From Trogon surrucura (lineage: Eukaryota > Chordata > Aves > Trogoniformes > Trogonidae): 64,000 nucleotides of DNA. The position numbers were made by a program, and so were the translations under genes. Under the pieces are notes generated by a model that was given only the letters and a program-made list of their open reading frames with translations, made no database searches and was not told the origin of the DNA. Location: the NCBI GenBank assembly GCA_020746105.1, contig CM036618.1, positions 106,094,622 through 106,158,621 on the forward strand, read 5' to 3'. Below, piece by piece: positions 24,157 to 35,500 of this stretch (positions within the stretch are counted from its first letter, which is position 1; the number at the start of each line of letters is the position of its first letter).

Positions 24157-27100
24157 CTGCCATAATAAGCAGAACGCTTGTACTTACCGACCATATGGAG
24201 ATGTAGAAGACTGATATCCTCACCTATAAGCACAGACGTGGAGAGTAAAGCCTTGCTTCTGATAACAAGGAGGGACTTGTGAAGATGGCAGCACAAACCG
24301 CCTGAGGAACAGTTTGACCGCCAGCAAAGTTTCCACTGCGTTGCAAGATGCTGGCTGAAAGGCAATTGTCCTTTAGTGCCATCTCCTGGGAAAAAATCAG
24401 ATTTCCAGCCTTGCCGGCCTGCCTCATTGTTCTGTCTCATCCGCAGGGATTTCCTGCCCTCCTTGTTTGCCCAGGCTCATCTTCGGGATGTTGGGTCCCA
24501 GTAATGTAATGCCTGTCTATACCAGTTGAATCGTGAGCCTCTTTTATGCAAGTGTTTCAAATGTAAAGCCAGAGGAACATTGCTCTTGTGTTGTTTTGGT
24601 TTTTTTTGTTGAACACCTAAGAATGCATTGCACTTTGCCCTGAGGTTCTTGCTTTTTCTTAAAAACATTCATTAAGGACACTTCACTGGAGCGAAGGGGA
24701 TGAGCCATGGCCACTTTTTGTTTCTAAATCTCATCAGAGAGATCACAACTGCTCAAGATGGGCTGTGTCATTTCAAATGCAGGAGGAACAAAGGTTGACA
24801 GACTGGAATGACCTCCCCCAGGAGCTGCCTTGGACCCCAGCTCCAGCACACTGTGTGTACTTACCTCGTCATGCTTGCTGTATTCCCCTATTCCTGCTGC
24901 CCATAAAGGAATCCTTGATAATTTCTGTTTTGGAACACTAAGCCAGCATCAGATTGCTTTTCAGCTGTGCCTGAATGAGGGTGGGGACTTTCCTGTCCTC
25001 GGTGAATCCCATCCTCTCCCGTGATGGCCCCAAAAACCGTAGCTGCAGTAGCGTGTTAGTTCTTGTGCTGCAGAATAAATGTGAGGGTGGGGTAAGGCCT
25101 CTCCTTTGGTCCTTACCTCCTCTCCCAGATGACTTGCAGCTCTATCCTGACTCCTCAGACTCCTAAAGCTGCCTGACAGATATTATATTCATCTGGAGAA
25201 CTGCATTTACAGAACAAGGGGAGAATGTGTAATGTCATTCACCTGTGTTAGTACCGGGCCAGACGTTTGCCTGGAACAACCATTTATGTGCTGTTCTGGT
25301 GAATTTAGAGAGACTAAAGTTTAGCATTTGGCCGGAGGAAAAAACAATTTTCAATTCATCTCTGTGTGTTACTGGACAGTGAACGACATAGCCTACCAGC
25401 CTGCCTGGCTTTTATGTATTTATGATTCTCTGTGTAGGAAAAGACTCACAAAAACCCAAATCCCTTTATCTCATTGCTCCGGCTCCATTAAAAGGCATCT
25501 ATCATTAATGACTCTATTTTTAATTCTATCATCACCAATTATTCGCCTGAGATTTTTCCACACATGAATTTCACTTAGCTCATTTTTAGTGCATGACTCA
25601 CTGAACTCTGATTTCCTTTAAGATTTTAAGAGGAAACAGCGCTGCTTTTATCCTCCCTTTCTCTCTGTGAAGGAATCTTTTAAATTTATTGTTTGTTCTA
25701 AGTTTGGAAGAAGGATGTGATTTGTGTGTGTGTAATATAATTTTTCTCACATCTTGTTGAAATCAGCATAGGATGACTGCATAATTGGCTGTGTCATCCT
25801 CTCATCCCTGCCTTTTGCTGAATTATCAGAGAGTCACTTGAAAAATAACTGGTGTATCCCTGGAGTGGGCATTTAACCCTATTCCTTCATGAAGACAAGC
25901 CCAGTCTACATTTAGCTCCATCCTAACGCCCTGTCACCTAGATTTTGGCCAGCATTTTGCTGTCTTTGTCGCTGAGATTTATTCTTTTTTGTAATGTCCA
26001 TCCAAATCTCCCTCTCAGTGCAGTATTTTATGCCTTTCTTAAGTGCATCACTGTACACATATCGAAAACCTACAAGATCCCCAGTCACTCATCCTGGTTT
26101 TTAGTGGAAAAAAGTCAAATTCTTCAACTCCGTCCTTGTCCTTGGTCCTATGATTGAGCCATTGCCACAAGAGGCAGACTAGGTCTGCCTCTAGAAGAAT
26201 TATGTCCAGTTGCCCTCTGCATCTGAAGGCAGATGTGTCATTACTTCTTCCACAAAATCTGTTCTACCTGAAAATTTGTCATGCGGATGCTTCTGAGCTG
26301 ACATGATGTTTTTTCCAAGCTATGCCAGCATCTGCTGCTTTCATGACCAAGCGAGCCTGGCCTCAGTTTGCTGTGGGATTGACACCATGAACGCTTCACC
26401 TGACCAAGCACATTTTGAAGAACTTGAGGTGAGAACCCTGTGCGGAGAATTTCAGTACAACTGTCTTGAAGTTCGATGAAGTTATAACAATCAAAAACAC
26501 AGTAGTTTCCTTTTAAGTGAAGGTTTACCGTGCTTGCTCTGGCTACGGCAAATACGATTCCATCACACGAGAGGCTGTTTTTGGATTATAGCAAAAGCAG
26601 TACGTACGTTTTGCCTGCATGGCGCTCTTCACGTTGCTTTACAGCAGAAGGAGTGCTTCCTGGGGAAGCACTGGGTGTGCCTGGGATGGAGGATTAAACA
26701 AAGCTGCTGGCCAAGCTTTTTGCTGGAGGCTTTTTGAGAGGTGCCTGGTGTATGGGTGAGGAGGGATTTTCTCAAAGGCTGCAGTCTTAGACCTGAAACA
26801 TTAAGCCATGCTCTCTGCAGCTCTTTCTAATTTTAAGTTCCTTGTATCACAGCAGGAGAGGAGAGATTATGCAGATGCTGCTGCCTTCTGTTACTACACT
26901 TTAAGCTCCTTCATGCCGTCGTCTCCAAGAAGAGTCAGGGCTGAATGTAACAGCTGCTTTTTGTGGTTGGTCTGAATAAAATCTCCTTTAGGTTTCTCTT
27001 TAGGGAGTGGAAGCTCAAGGTATTTCTTGGATTTAGAAATAATTTTTTCTCCTAATTAATATACGATTGTTAGCAACAATGGGTTATTTCTGAATTTAGT

Positions 27101-27879
27101 TAACGGGTCCATCAAAATGAAAGAATTTGGTTTTGTATACCATTGTGCTGCCCATAATGTGTAACTAGGCAGGAGCTGTAGCTGTTCACAAAACCATCAC
27201 GCTATATTGGTCCATAATTCTCCAGATTCTCATGCTGGTAAAGTATAGATACACTTCAGATTTATTTTCTCCGGCACGCAGAAGAAGGGAGCAAGCACTA
27301 GTAAATCAGATTTTTTTCCTCTTATTCCAAATCCTGTCATTCTTCTGCCTCGTAGACTGAAGTTCAGAGGGCAAAAATTTTCTGCATTTTGTTAATTGCC
27401 ACAGCGGAGAATACTACTAGAGCTCGAGAAATCACAGGAGGCAGGTACTCATTTTTGCCTTAAGCTTGTGAAAATAAGCATCAATGTTCATCAAGAACGC
27501 CTATGCTTTTTTAAAAAAACTTGTGGCCAGCATAAATTTTAGTACATTTTTTTCATTTGTTGCACTTGATGCATTGCTTTTATTATCAGATTCCAAAACC
27601 AGGTTGTGGTTTTGCTTTTTCATCCCTTTAATACTTAAGGTTAATTTGTTTTGATTCATGCTTGTAAGCACTGCTTATCAGACAGTGCAGTTTTGTTGAA
27701 CATTTGCTAATACATTAGATGCCTGGTTCCCCCTTATAGCATTTTTCTGCTCTTGTGGATGCGGCTGCAGATTAAAGATCTCTGTGTGAATTCAATTAAA
27801 TTACAAAATATTGACCCCGTGTTAAACAAGAAGATTAATGGTTATCAAAGAGCAGGCAAGGACTCTCAGTCTGCTCAGC
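24157..27879. other. Intergenic single-copy stretch, possible regulatory DNA
   Basis: Nearly 3.7 kb without a recognised gene or repeat. The part at about 25290-25760 is AT-rich, repeat-free and dense in homeodomain-type ATTA/TAAT cores, which resembles conserved noncoding elements near developmental genes. That is only a guess from composition. Confidence 0.4.
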
Positions 27880-28341
27880 AGGCTGCTCTCCTCAGCCACA
27901 ACGAGGATCAGAGGGCTGGAGCACCTCTCCTATAAAGACAGGCTGAGAGAGTTGGGGTTGTTCAGTCTGCAGAAAAGAAGGCTCCGAGGAGACTTTATTG
28001 TGCCCTTCCAGTATCTCACGGGGGCCGACAAGAAAGCTGGTGAGGGGCTTTTTAGGCTGTCAGGTAGTGATAGGACTAGAGGGAATGGATTAAAGCTAGA
28101 GATGGATCAGTTCAGATTGGACGTTAGGAAGTTCTTCACCATGAGGGCAGTGAGACACTGGCACAGGTTGCTCAGAGAGGTGGTGGAAGCCCCATCCCTG
28201 GAAGTTTTTAAGGCCAGGTTGGATGGGGCTCTGGGCAACCTGATCTAGGGGGGGATGGCCCTGCCCATGGCAGGGGGGTTGGAACTAGATGATCTTTAAG
28301 GGCCCTTCCAACCCTGACAATTCTATGATTCTATGATTCTC
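27880..28341 (+). mobile_element. CR1 LINE 3' end, plus strand
   Basis: A relatively intact CR1 3' end. The plus translation keeps the C-terminal reverse-transcriptase region (TRIRGLEHLSYKDRLRELGL, then a GNGLKLEMDQFRLDVRKFFT block and [20 protein letters not shown]) through position 28248. It ends in the tandem attctatgattctatgattct terminus, the hallmark of CR1 3' ends. The left (truncated) edge is approximate. Confidence 0.93.
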
Positions 28342-29475
28342 TGGCGTCTATGGTGGAGTCAGTCATCACCAGTAATGATTTTTGACTCAGTGGGTCAACA
28401 ATCTGAAGGTGGTGGGGGAGGTCTGGTCAAACCGGACCAAGCGTTTTAGCACCTGCAACTGACCTCGGGTATGGAGGACGGGGCATCTCATGGCGGGTGA
28501 GTGGTCACAGCCCGCCTGCGCTGCAGCAGGACAGTATATGGTGGGTTCCACAGCTGCCAGGAGCAATAGAGCAAGGAAGGCTCACGTGTGAGGAGACTGG
28601 TCATGACGGAGATACCCCGAGTCTTCCCTGTGTGGGTCCCATCTCAAGCGCACCAGTGCTGCTTCATTTCAGGCTGCACATTTATGGTTACAAGCAGGAG
28701 CAGGAAGCGAAGGCCATCCTGGTGAATGGAGGAGGAAATCTGCAGCGGCTGGCACAACTCCACATCCTCCTGGGAGTCCTAGGGGGGCTTACAGGGACCT
28801 GTGATCTTGAGGCCAGGTGGTGTGACTGAGTAGGATGGAAAGGAAGCAACCTTTGGAAGATCCCCACGCCACAGATGCAAGACAGGTAACTTACCTTGTA
28901 AAAAAAAAAACCAAACCAAACAGTAAAGTAGCATAAGGAGGGTTTTCAAACGTTGTGGAAGGTGAGCAGGTGGCAGGCTATCTCTGCATGTGTCTCCCAC
29001 ACAGTTCAAGAGCAGCACAATGCTCTGCAAATCGACAGTCAACCTCCAGAATGAACTGGGATCGTTCCAGGGACAAATTCAAAACAAACACAAGTCCTAC
29101 TTGTTCTTAAGCCTACTATTCTTGTGGCCTACTTGCAGGAGAAAGGTCTCAAAAGCAATGACTTGCATAAAGGCATGATTTAAACAGCAAAGTGGTAAAC
29201 AAGAGGGCAAAGGGATTGCCCTCCCTCCTGCCCTTTCCCAAAGCTAATGTTATCAGAGACCTTTAGCCCAAAATCAGCCAGTAAAGGGAGAATAACAGGG
29301 AGCAAATACCCAAGATGGCTGGGAGAGCACTCTAGTAATACCAAACATCCTGGTGAGGAAGGTACACGTTACTGCCTTCTGTACCACAGCTGGTCAGGCA
29401 GACTGTTAAGTGTTTGCTTGTGCAGCACCCCTCTACCTGAAAGAACCAGGCAAAGACATCTGCAACAATATCAGG
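28342..29475. other. Intergenic block between CR1 and profilin
   Basis: Moderately GC-rich single-copy sequence with a 110-residue plus ORF (28497-28829) of no recognised family. An A-rich run near 28900 is present without an upstream AATAAA. Nothing else supported. Confidence 0.4.
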
Positions 29476-29481
29476 TTTATT
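29476..29481 (-). terminator. Possible polyadenylation signal for the profilin ORF
   Basis: On the minus strand this reads AATAAA, 66 bases beyond the profilin stop codon. The spacing suits a short 3'UTR. Without transcript data it may be chance. Confidence 0.4.
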
Positions 29482-29547
29482 TCCCTTCTCAGCAACAACT
29501 CTGCCGCTCTCAGGCAGAAGGTGCTTGTCTCTTTGCCACTATTTTCT

Positions 29548-29952
29548 TCATGCTTTCATGCCCACAATCATGTTGTGGACCTTTTGGTTGAGGGCTCCTC
29601 CATGGATTCCCTTCTTGCCCATGAGGAAGATCAGGGCTTTGGGAGTCTTTCCGATACAGATGGATCTACTGTCACTGCCCTTGCTTTTGACATCTATCAC
29701 GTTGTCTTTATCCACTAGCAGGCTGTCACGGATCACAAAGCACTTCTTGCCAGCTACAGTGATTCCCGTTAGCTGGAACATTGTCTGATCCTGTCTTGTG
29801 ATCAAGCCCACTTCTTGAGGTGAGATGGCTGCGAGGAGCCCTCCTGGCTTGGCTGCCCACACGCACTTCTTGTCAGAGAGGCCCACGATAGCCACATCTT
29901 CAACGTTCCAGTCCTCCAGGATGCTCTTGATGTAGTGCTTCCAGTAATTCAT
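29548..29952 (-). CDS. Profilin-3-like protein, intronless ORF
   Basis: A single uninterrupted minus-strand ORF of 134 residues covering essentially a whole profilin. It starts MNYWKHYIKSILED (human PFN3: MGDWKVYISAVLRD), runs through DVAIVG, CVWAAKPGGLLAAISPQEVG and CFVIRDSLLVD, and ends GKKGIHGGALNQKVHN plus seven residues. Trp-4 and Tyr-7 match the polyproline-binding W/Y pair of profilins, and the VWA and HGG motifs are present. Profilins bind actin monomers and proline-rich ligands. The best match by eye is PFN3, which in mammals is intronless and testis-enriched; PFN1 and PFN2 fit less well. I chose the ATG at 29952 because it aligns with family starts; an in-frame TTG lies upstream. 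It could be an expressed retrogene, a PFN3 orthologue or a young retrocopy. The left side shows no poly-A trace and the right side is followed by a CR1 copy. Confidence 0.8.
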   Translation of the reverse strand: MNYWKHYIKSILEDWNVEDVAIVGLSDKKCVWAAKPGGLLAAISPQEVGLITRQDQTMFQLTGITVAGKKCFVIRDSLLVDKDNVIDVKSKGSDSRSICIGKTPKALIFLMGKKGIHGGALNQKVHNMIVGMKA

Positions 29953-30179
29953 CGTGGTCAGGCTGTCCAAATCTCTCAGAAATGCCCACGATGAACTTCC
30001 CTGTCTCCCACCTGTTGGGACTTCGGTCTCAGCACACAGATTCTAAAAATCTCAATTTGTGAATTTGGCTTTCAGAGCCCTGGAGGAAATCAACACTAAA
30101 GACTCTTGCTTTGCCTGTGAGGAGAGACCTGTGAAGACAGCAGCATTTGCCGCTCCAGCCTGTTCTATGATGTCACATG
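29953..30179. other. Putative 5' flank of the profilin ORF
   Basis: About 230 bp between the profilin ATG (minus strand) and a CR1 copy. No TATA box is evident. A CRE-like TGATGTCA is at 30168-30175, too weak alone to name a promoter. Confidence 0.3.
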
Positions 30180-30643
30180 TTGAGGTGCTGGAGTGTGTCC
30201 AAGAAACAGCAACGAAGATGGTGAAGGGTCTAGAGCACAAGTCTTAAGAGGAGTGGCTGAGGGAACTGAGGTTGTTCAGTCTAGACAAAAGAGGACTGAG
30301 GGGAGACCTTATCGCTCTCTATAACTACCTGAAAGGTTGTAGCGAGGTGGGGTCAGTCTCTTTTTCCACGTAACAAGCGACAGGACAAGAGGAAATGGCC
30401 TCAAGTTGCACCAGGGAAGGTTTAGACTGGGTGTTAGGAAAAACTTCTTGATCGGAAGGGTTGTCAAGCACTTGAATAGGCTGCGCAGGCAAGTGGTTGA
30501 GTCACCATCCCTGGAGGTATTTAAAAGATATGTAGATGTGTTGCTTAGGGACATGGTTTGGTGCTGGACCTGGTACTGCTAGGTTAATGGTCAGACTTGA
30601 TTTTAAAGGTCTTTTCCAACCTAAATGATTCTATGAGTCTATG
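30180..30643 (+). mobile_element. CR1 LINE 3' end, plus strand
   Basis: Reads as the CR1 3' region: ggtgctggagtgtgtccaag, ...ggctgagggaactgaggttg..., ...gaggggagaccttatcgctc..., ...ccatccctggaggtatttaa... and the terminus aatgattctatgagtctatg. The subfamily phrase ggacatggtttggtgctgga is shared with the minus-strand copies at 30908 and 54290. It forms a tail-to-tail pair with the 30908 element. Confidence 0.92.
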
Positions 30644-30907
30644 TGATTTGCCTCACAGCTGGGTGGCCCACAAAGTAACTTCCCCATGACCCTGCCAACA
30701 AGAGGAAATATCTTAGAGGGGATCTCTTGAGTTTGGTACCAGGCAGCTAGTGCAGGCAGACACCCCATGGGCAGCCAAACAGCACAGGAACCTGCCTCCC
30801 AATCTCTGGTGCTGCCATCCGCCTTCCCCCCACACCAGGTCTTCTCCTCCAGCCACTTGTTCCCCTTTTCTTCTCTGAAGGGGGCGAATTTCACCTACTC
30901 ACATATT

Positions 30908-31520
30908 TCACAGAATCACACAATTGCCTAGATTGGAAAAGACCTTTAAGATCATTGAGTTGAACCATTAACTTAATGCTGGCAGGTCCTCAACCAAACC
31001 ATATCCCTAAGCACTATGTCTACCTGACTTTTAAATACCTCCAGGGATGGTGACTTCACCACTTCCCTGGGTAGCCTATTCCAATGCTTGACAACCCTTT
31101 TGATTAAGACATTTTTCGTAATGTCCACTCCAAACTTTCCCTGGCACAATCCGAGGCCATTTCCTCTTGTCCTATTGCTTGTTATTGGGAGAAGAACCGA
31201 TCCCCTTTCAGCTTCCTTTCGGATAGTTGTAGAGAGCGATGAGGTCTCCCCTCAGTGTCCTCCTCTCCAGGCTAAACAACCCCAGTTCCCTCAGCTGCTC
31301 CTCATAACACTTGTTCTCTAGACTCTTCTACCAGCTTGTCACCCTTCTCTGGACCCGCTCCAGCACCTCGATGTCCTTCTTGCAGTGAGGGGCCCAGACC
31401 TGCACACAGTACCCGAGGTGTTGCCCCACCAGTGCCGAGTACAGGGGCACAACCACTTGCCTGGTCCTGCTGGCCACACAGGCCACTTGTGTTCCTGACA
31501 CACGCCAGGATTTCCACGCA
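30908..31520 (-). mobile_element. CR1 LINE 3' portion, minus strand
   Basis: Starts on plus with the inverted CR1 terminus (cagaatcacacaattgccta) and continues through the inverted 3'UTR and reverse-transcriptase C-terminal region to about 31520 (cttgtgttcctgacacacgc). Only about 340 bp separate its truncated end from the MTARC start codon, so it abuts the promoter CpG island. Confidence 0.92.
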
Positions 31521-31639
31521 GCTCATACTTTCTCCCCAACACTGCTCTTAACAAAAGCCCAGACGTTAGGAGGAACGCGTCTGCTGCCGCCATTTCGCCG
31601 AGCTGTGCCCTCACAGCGCGCACTCAGACTTTTTTCCTC

Positions 31640-32240
31640 TTCCAGGCTGCGGCGGCGCTCTCCCTCCCACTGCCGAGAGCCTGGGTCCCGCAGAGGCCCC
31701 GGCCACAGGTGTCGCTCGGAACCCCCGCTGGCTGCCTCCCGCCAGGCCCGTTAGGCGCCAGGCGCGGCGGGGCCGGAGGGGGGCGGCCGCCGTCCCGCGT
31801 CCCGCCTCCGGCCACGGCCCCCTCAGGCGCCGCCGAGCTCCGGGGGCCCAGTCGCCATGAGCGGGTTGCGGGGCTCGCTGGGCCTGGCGGCGCGGCCAGG
31901 CTGGCTTTGGGGAGCGGCGGCGGCGGCGCTGGCGCTGGGCGCCGTGCTGGGGGCCTGGCGTTGGGCCGGCGGGCGGTGGTTGGGGGGGACGCAGCCGCCG
32001 CCGGCGGCTGCAGCGGGTGGGGACGGTGTTGAGGCTTTTCGTGTACCCGGTGAAGTCGTGCCAGGGGGTGGCGGTGAAGCAGGCGCAGGTGACGCCGATG
32101 GGGCTGCGGAGCGGGGAGCTGCGGGACAGGTACGGCGGGAACGGGGCCGCGGTGGAAGGGGGTGCCCGGACAGCGGGGCAGGCCGCGGGCAGGCCCTGAT
32201 GCCAGGCCTCGGGTCTGGCTCCGCGTTTTTGTTACGTGTC
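31640..32240 (+). promoter_or_regulatory. MTARC2: CpG island and promoter region of the MTARC gene
   Basis: Very GC- and CpG-rich sequence around exon 1, with an Sp1-type GGGGCGGCC at 31780-31788. No TATA box seen. The CR1 ending at about 31520 marks the left border of the island. Confidence 0.75.
31857..32129 (+). CDS. MTARC2: Mitochondrial amidoxime-reducing component, exon 1, with apparent frameshift
   Basis: The ATG at 31857 opens an N-terminus like the mammalian proteins: ARPGWLWG, then an Ala/Leu-rich membrane segment (about residues 16-36), the outer-mitochondrial-membrane signal anchor. The conserved part ([33 protein letters not shown]) lies in another frame (start +1), which has no upstream ATG. 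The switch falls around a run of seven G at 31982-31988; one surplus G there would explain it. The seven coding exons sum to 1012 bp, one more than 337 codons, which supports a single extra base. The enzyme is a molybdenum-cofactor protein that reduces N-hydroxylated compounds with cytochrome b5 and its reductase. Read error or real mutation cannot be told apart from one sequence. The exon ends on AG before gtacgg. Confidence 0.88.
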
Positions 32241-32340
32241 CTCTAAAAACGCCCCTGTGGCGCTGGTACCGCCGTGCCCGGCGCTCCGACGTCGGCTTTT
32301 GTTGTTGTTCAAGGTGTTTCTGTCCCCTGTGGTGCGGCAG

Positions 32341-32514
32341 GTTTTGGCTTGTGATCAAGGAAGATGGGCACATGGTTACCGCTCGCCAGGAGCCGCGGCT
32401 GGTCCTCATTTCGGTCAGCGGTGAAAACGGGCACTTGACCTTGGAGGCCCCAGAAATGGAGAAGCTGTCTGTGCCTGTAAAGCTCCCCAGGAAAAATCGC
32501 GTGCACAACTGCAG
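32341..32514 (+). CDS. MTARC2: MTARC exon 2
   Basis: Follows gcggcag and completes the split arginine codon: [20 protein letters not shown], then [20 protein letters not shown] through HNCR. The [15 protein letters not shown] block equals human MTARC2 and differs slightly from MTARC1 ([15 protein letters not shown]). It belongs to the MOSC N-terminal beta-barrel domain. Donor gtacta. Confidence 0.95.
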
Positions 32515-35500
32515 GTACTAAAGAAGAATGTCTTTTTTCCCTTCTCTTCCCTCTAAATGTTGTCTCTCATGTGCTTTTCAGGTCTGTGTGGTGGTTTGTG
32601 TTTTCATGGGCAGGAATTGGAGGGTGAAGGTTGGCTGCTTCTGCTGCTTTTCGGTGGTGGTCTGTCACCCCATCTGCGTAATGGGGAGAAATACCAGACC
32701 AGTGCCTGTACTGACAGGACAAGGGACAATAGTTTTAATCTCGGGGTTATAAGTAAGAAATTCTGTACAATGAGGGTGGTGAGACATTAGAACAGGTTGC
32801 CCAGGGAAGGTGTGGATGACCCATCACTGGACATGTTCAAGACTAGGTTGGATCTAGTGGGAGATGGATCTAGTGGAAAATGCCCCTGCCCAAGGCAGAA
32901 AGGTTGGCCTAGGTGATCTTTAAAGGTCCCTTCCAATTCAGACTGTTTTGTGATTATGTGAAATTCTCTGCCGTGTGTTGTACACGAGGTTAGGGTTGAT
33001 TGCTGTAACAAAAGGTCTTATTTTAATCTGCTAAACACTGGTGAAAACAAATCTAGGAGAAGACGACACAATATTCAAATACCATTCATTATACATCTGC
33101 CAAATGGACTATGATCTTCAGTCTACAAAGAATGTCATGTTTACTCATTTGTGTTTACTTCAAGTGTTTTTGGTTTTGCTTGGATGAGCACTTGCTTCTG
33201 AGAGCCTCAGTCATGCGTTAGTGGTTCTTCTTGGTCACCACTAGTATATGCATCAGCATTTTTGGATGTGCACTGGCCATGTGGAACTGGTGAGGTGCCA
33301 GAGTTCAGATTTCCTCATTCCTTATCTCTAACTGTAGGCCTATATTAAAAACTTAGTTGCTGGAGGCTCTCTAGTCACAGGGGAAGGACAGTCATCCCAA
33401 GAGAGTAAGTTGCTCCCTGAAGTTGCTACCTCAAAGATGTTTCAGGTGAATGGGCTACAAACATAGTCATGTAACTACATGCCTAGAGTTTTACTGTGTG
33501 AATGCAGGCCTGGTTATTTCATCCATATATTGAAATCCGTGCTGGAAAATGCCAAGGGGCAGCAGAAAACCTTTTCTCTGCTAAAATGTCAATTAATCTG
33601 TAAGACTATTTAAAAATTGTAAATAGTGTTAGCCCCTACAAAGATATGAATAAGTGTTTTTTTCCCCTTGGATAGGAGAGTGGGTTAATCTACCAGCTAC
33701 TATAATTAAACTAAGAGTGCTGGAAAGAAACTGCATTCTCTAGCTTCTATTGCTGTGGAAATCGTTGATCAGCATAGCTCAGCATCTCTGTTTATACAAG
33801 GCAGGTGCAAGTTACAGATGATAGTGTTTTTCATGGAAAAATAGGACAATCTTTTAAAAATCTGTATATAATGCTTCTATGTTAGCCATTTACACATATA
33901 CCACAAAACCATGCAGTTTCAAGATGTTATTTTTTTTCTGAAATTTGTTGTGCCTTTAGAAAAAAAAATTAAATAGACTAAATGAAGGAGTATCTTGAGT
34001 TTTCCAACTTTAGAACTTGGTTATTTGTTCTCTTGATTTATGTTTTCTTCTGTCTTCTCCTTAATAAAGAGTTGCACTCTCTGGCTTTCTGATTGCTAGA
34101 ATTTGGGAATGCAAATAAGCAGAAGGTAGATGCACATAATGGACTTTAAAAATTACCAAGTTGTCTGGTATTGTAGGTGATGTCACAGAATGTGAAATTA
34201 GCAATAGCCATAGTTAAACATTGCCTTGTACTGCTCAGGAAGAATCCTAAGGTTTGTATGACTCTGCTGTGCTTAAACAATTTGCCATTTACCAACTCAA
34301 GGCTGGTTCTTTCTGATCCATTCAGCCATTCTTAAGAATGAGGTTTGGGAATAGCACTATATTCACGGAAATGAAGATTTGGCTTACGTTCCTAGATTCT
34401 TCCCTTCCAGGTTGTGAGTGGGAGTTGCCGTCTTACCACACAGTGCGCTCTGCCAGGAGGGCACTCTGCGCAGACTTGCATTTATTCTGCCTTTGGGCGA
34501 GCACGAAGCCTTCAGCTCGGTGCTGGCTCTTGCCCGATAGTTGGAGCTGAGGCGATGCAGTAGTGTGTCTGGCTGCTAAAGGCTGCACGGATGCTCGTAT
34601 GTAAAACTGCTGAGTCCAGTTGTGGATTTTATGTGGCTATTTAAAAGTCCTGTGTTTGGGGGAGTCAGATGTAGGGCTGAAGCCAGTGCATAGGCACAGT
34701 TTCTGTTTGTGCAAGTATTAGAGGTTGTTTATAGCCCTCTGGTTAAGAAGCCTTGTGTTCTTTGTGCCTTTTGCGTGTTGCAATAGTTAAGTTGAGTGAT
34801 CTGTTCCCATGGATCACTGTACCTCCGAGTGCTCAATATAGATCTGCTTCATGGATGGAAAATAGTAGTGTTGGAAGCTGTGAGACCCTCACCTCTGTTG
34901 TCCTGCCAGCGAGAAGGCACTTGGGTACTGAGGGGATCGAGGGAAGAGAAAAGCAATTGAATGCTGTCTGGGGCAGTGACATTTAATCCCAACCTGTGCC
35001 GCAGAGTTGATAGAGGGATCCCAGCAGGCAGAGCAGGGGTATTGCTGCCAACACCGTAATGATTCATGTCTTCCCCAGGTGAGTAAAGGAGGGCTTCCAG
35101 GAGCTGGGCTCAAGCTGGAACTGCCTGGGCATCTCAGTGCTTTAAGCTATCCAGGATATGATTGCAGAGGTAGAGGAAACTGCAGTGTGTTTGGATCAAA
35201 GCTGCTACTTTGAAGAGAGAAGTAAAACTGTTCGTCACTGGTGTTGAAGGGTTGAGTTCATGTTTACTTTTTCTTGCCGGGAAAGCGTTCCTTGCCCAAA
35301 CTTGTTTGTGTTTTGCTGCCAGTGGCTTTTTGTGCTCCATGGACTTTGCTTCCATCATAAATCTATAACTTCTCTTAACATACTGAGCTATTCTATCTAA
35401 AGCTTCCTTAACAGGGACATTTGCAAATAAAAACAATTGTGTCAGTTACAGTAACCAAACACATCCTTTCAGACTCATTGATTTTCTGAAATTAAATATC

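Noticed and set aside
28880..28915. A-rich run as a retrocopy poly-A tail
   Set aside because: No AATAAA precedes it and the upstream sequence matches no gene I recognise.
29410..29788. Plus-strand ORFs over the profilin
   Set aside because: Shadows of the minus-strand profilin frame.
30168..30175. CRE-like TGATGTCA as a testis promoter element for the profilin
   Set aside because: A single imperfect 8-bp match is expected by chance in this length of DNA.
31624..32508. 294-codon minus-strand ORF, the longest in the window
   Set aside because: It is antisense to MTARC exons 1 and 2 across a CpG island; GC-rich DNA has few stops, and the translation is Pro/Arg/Ala-rich without a domain.
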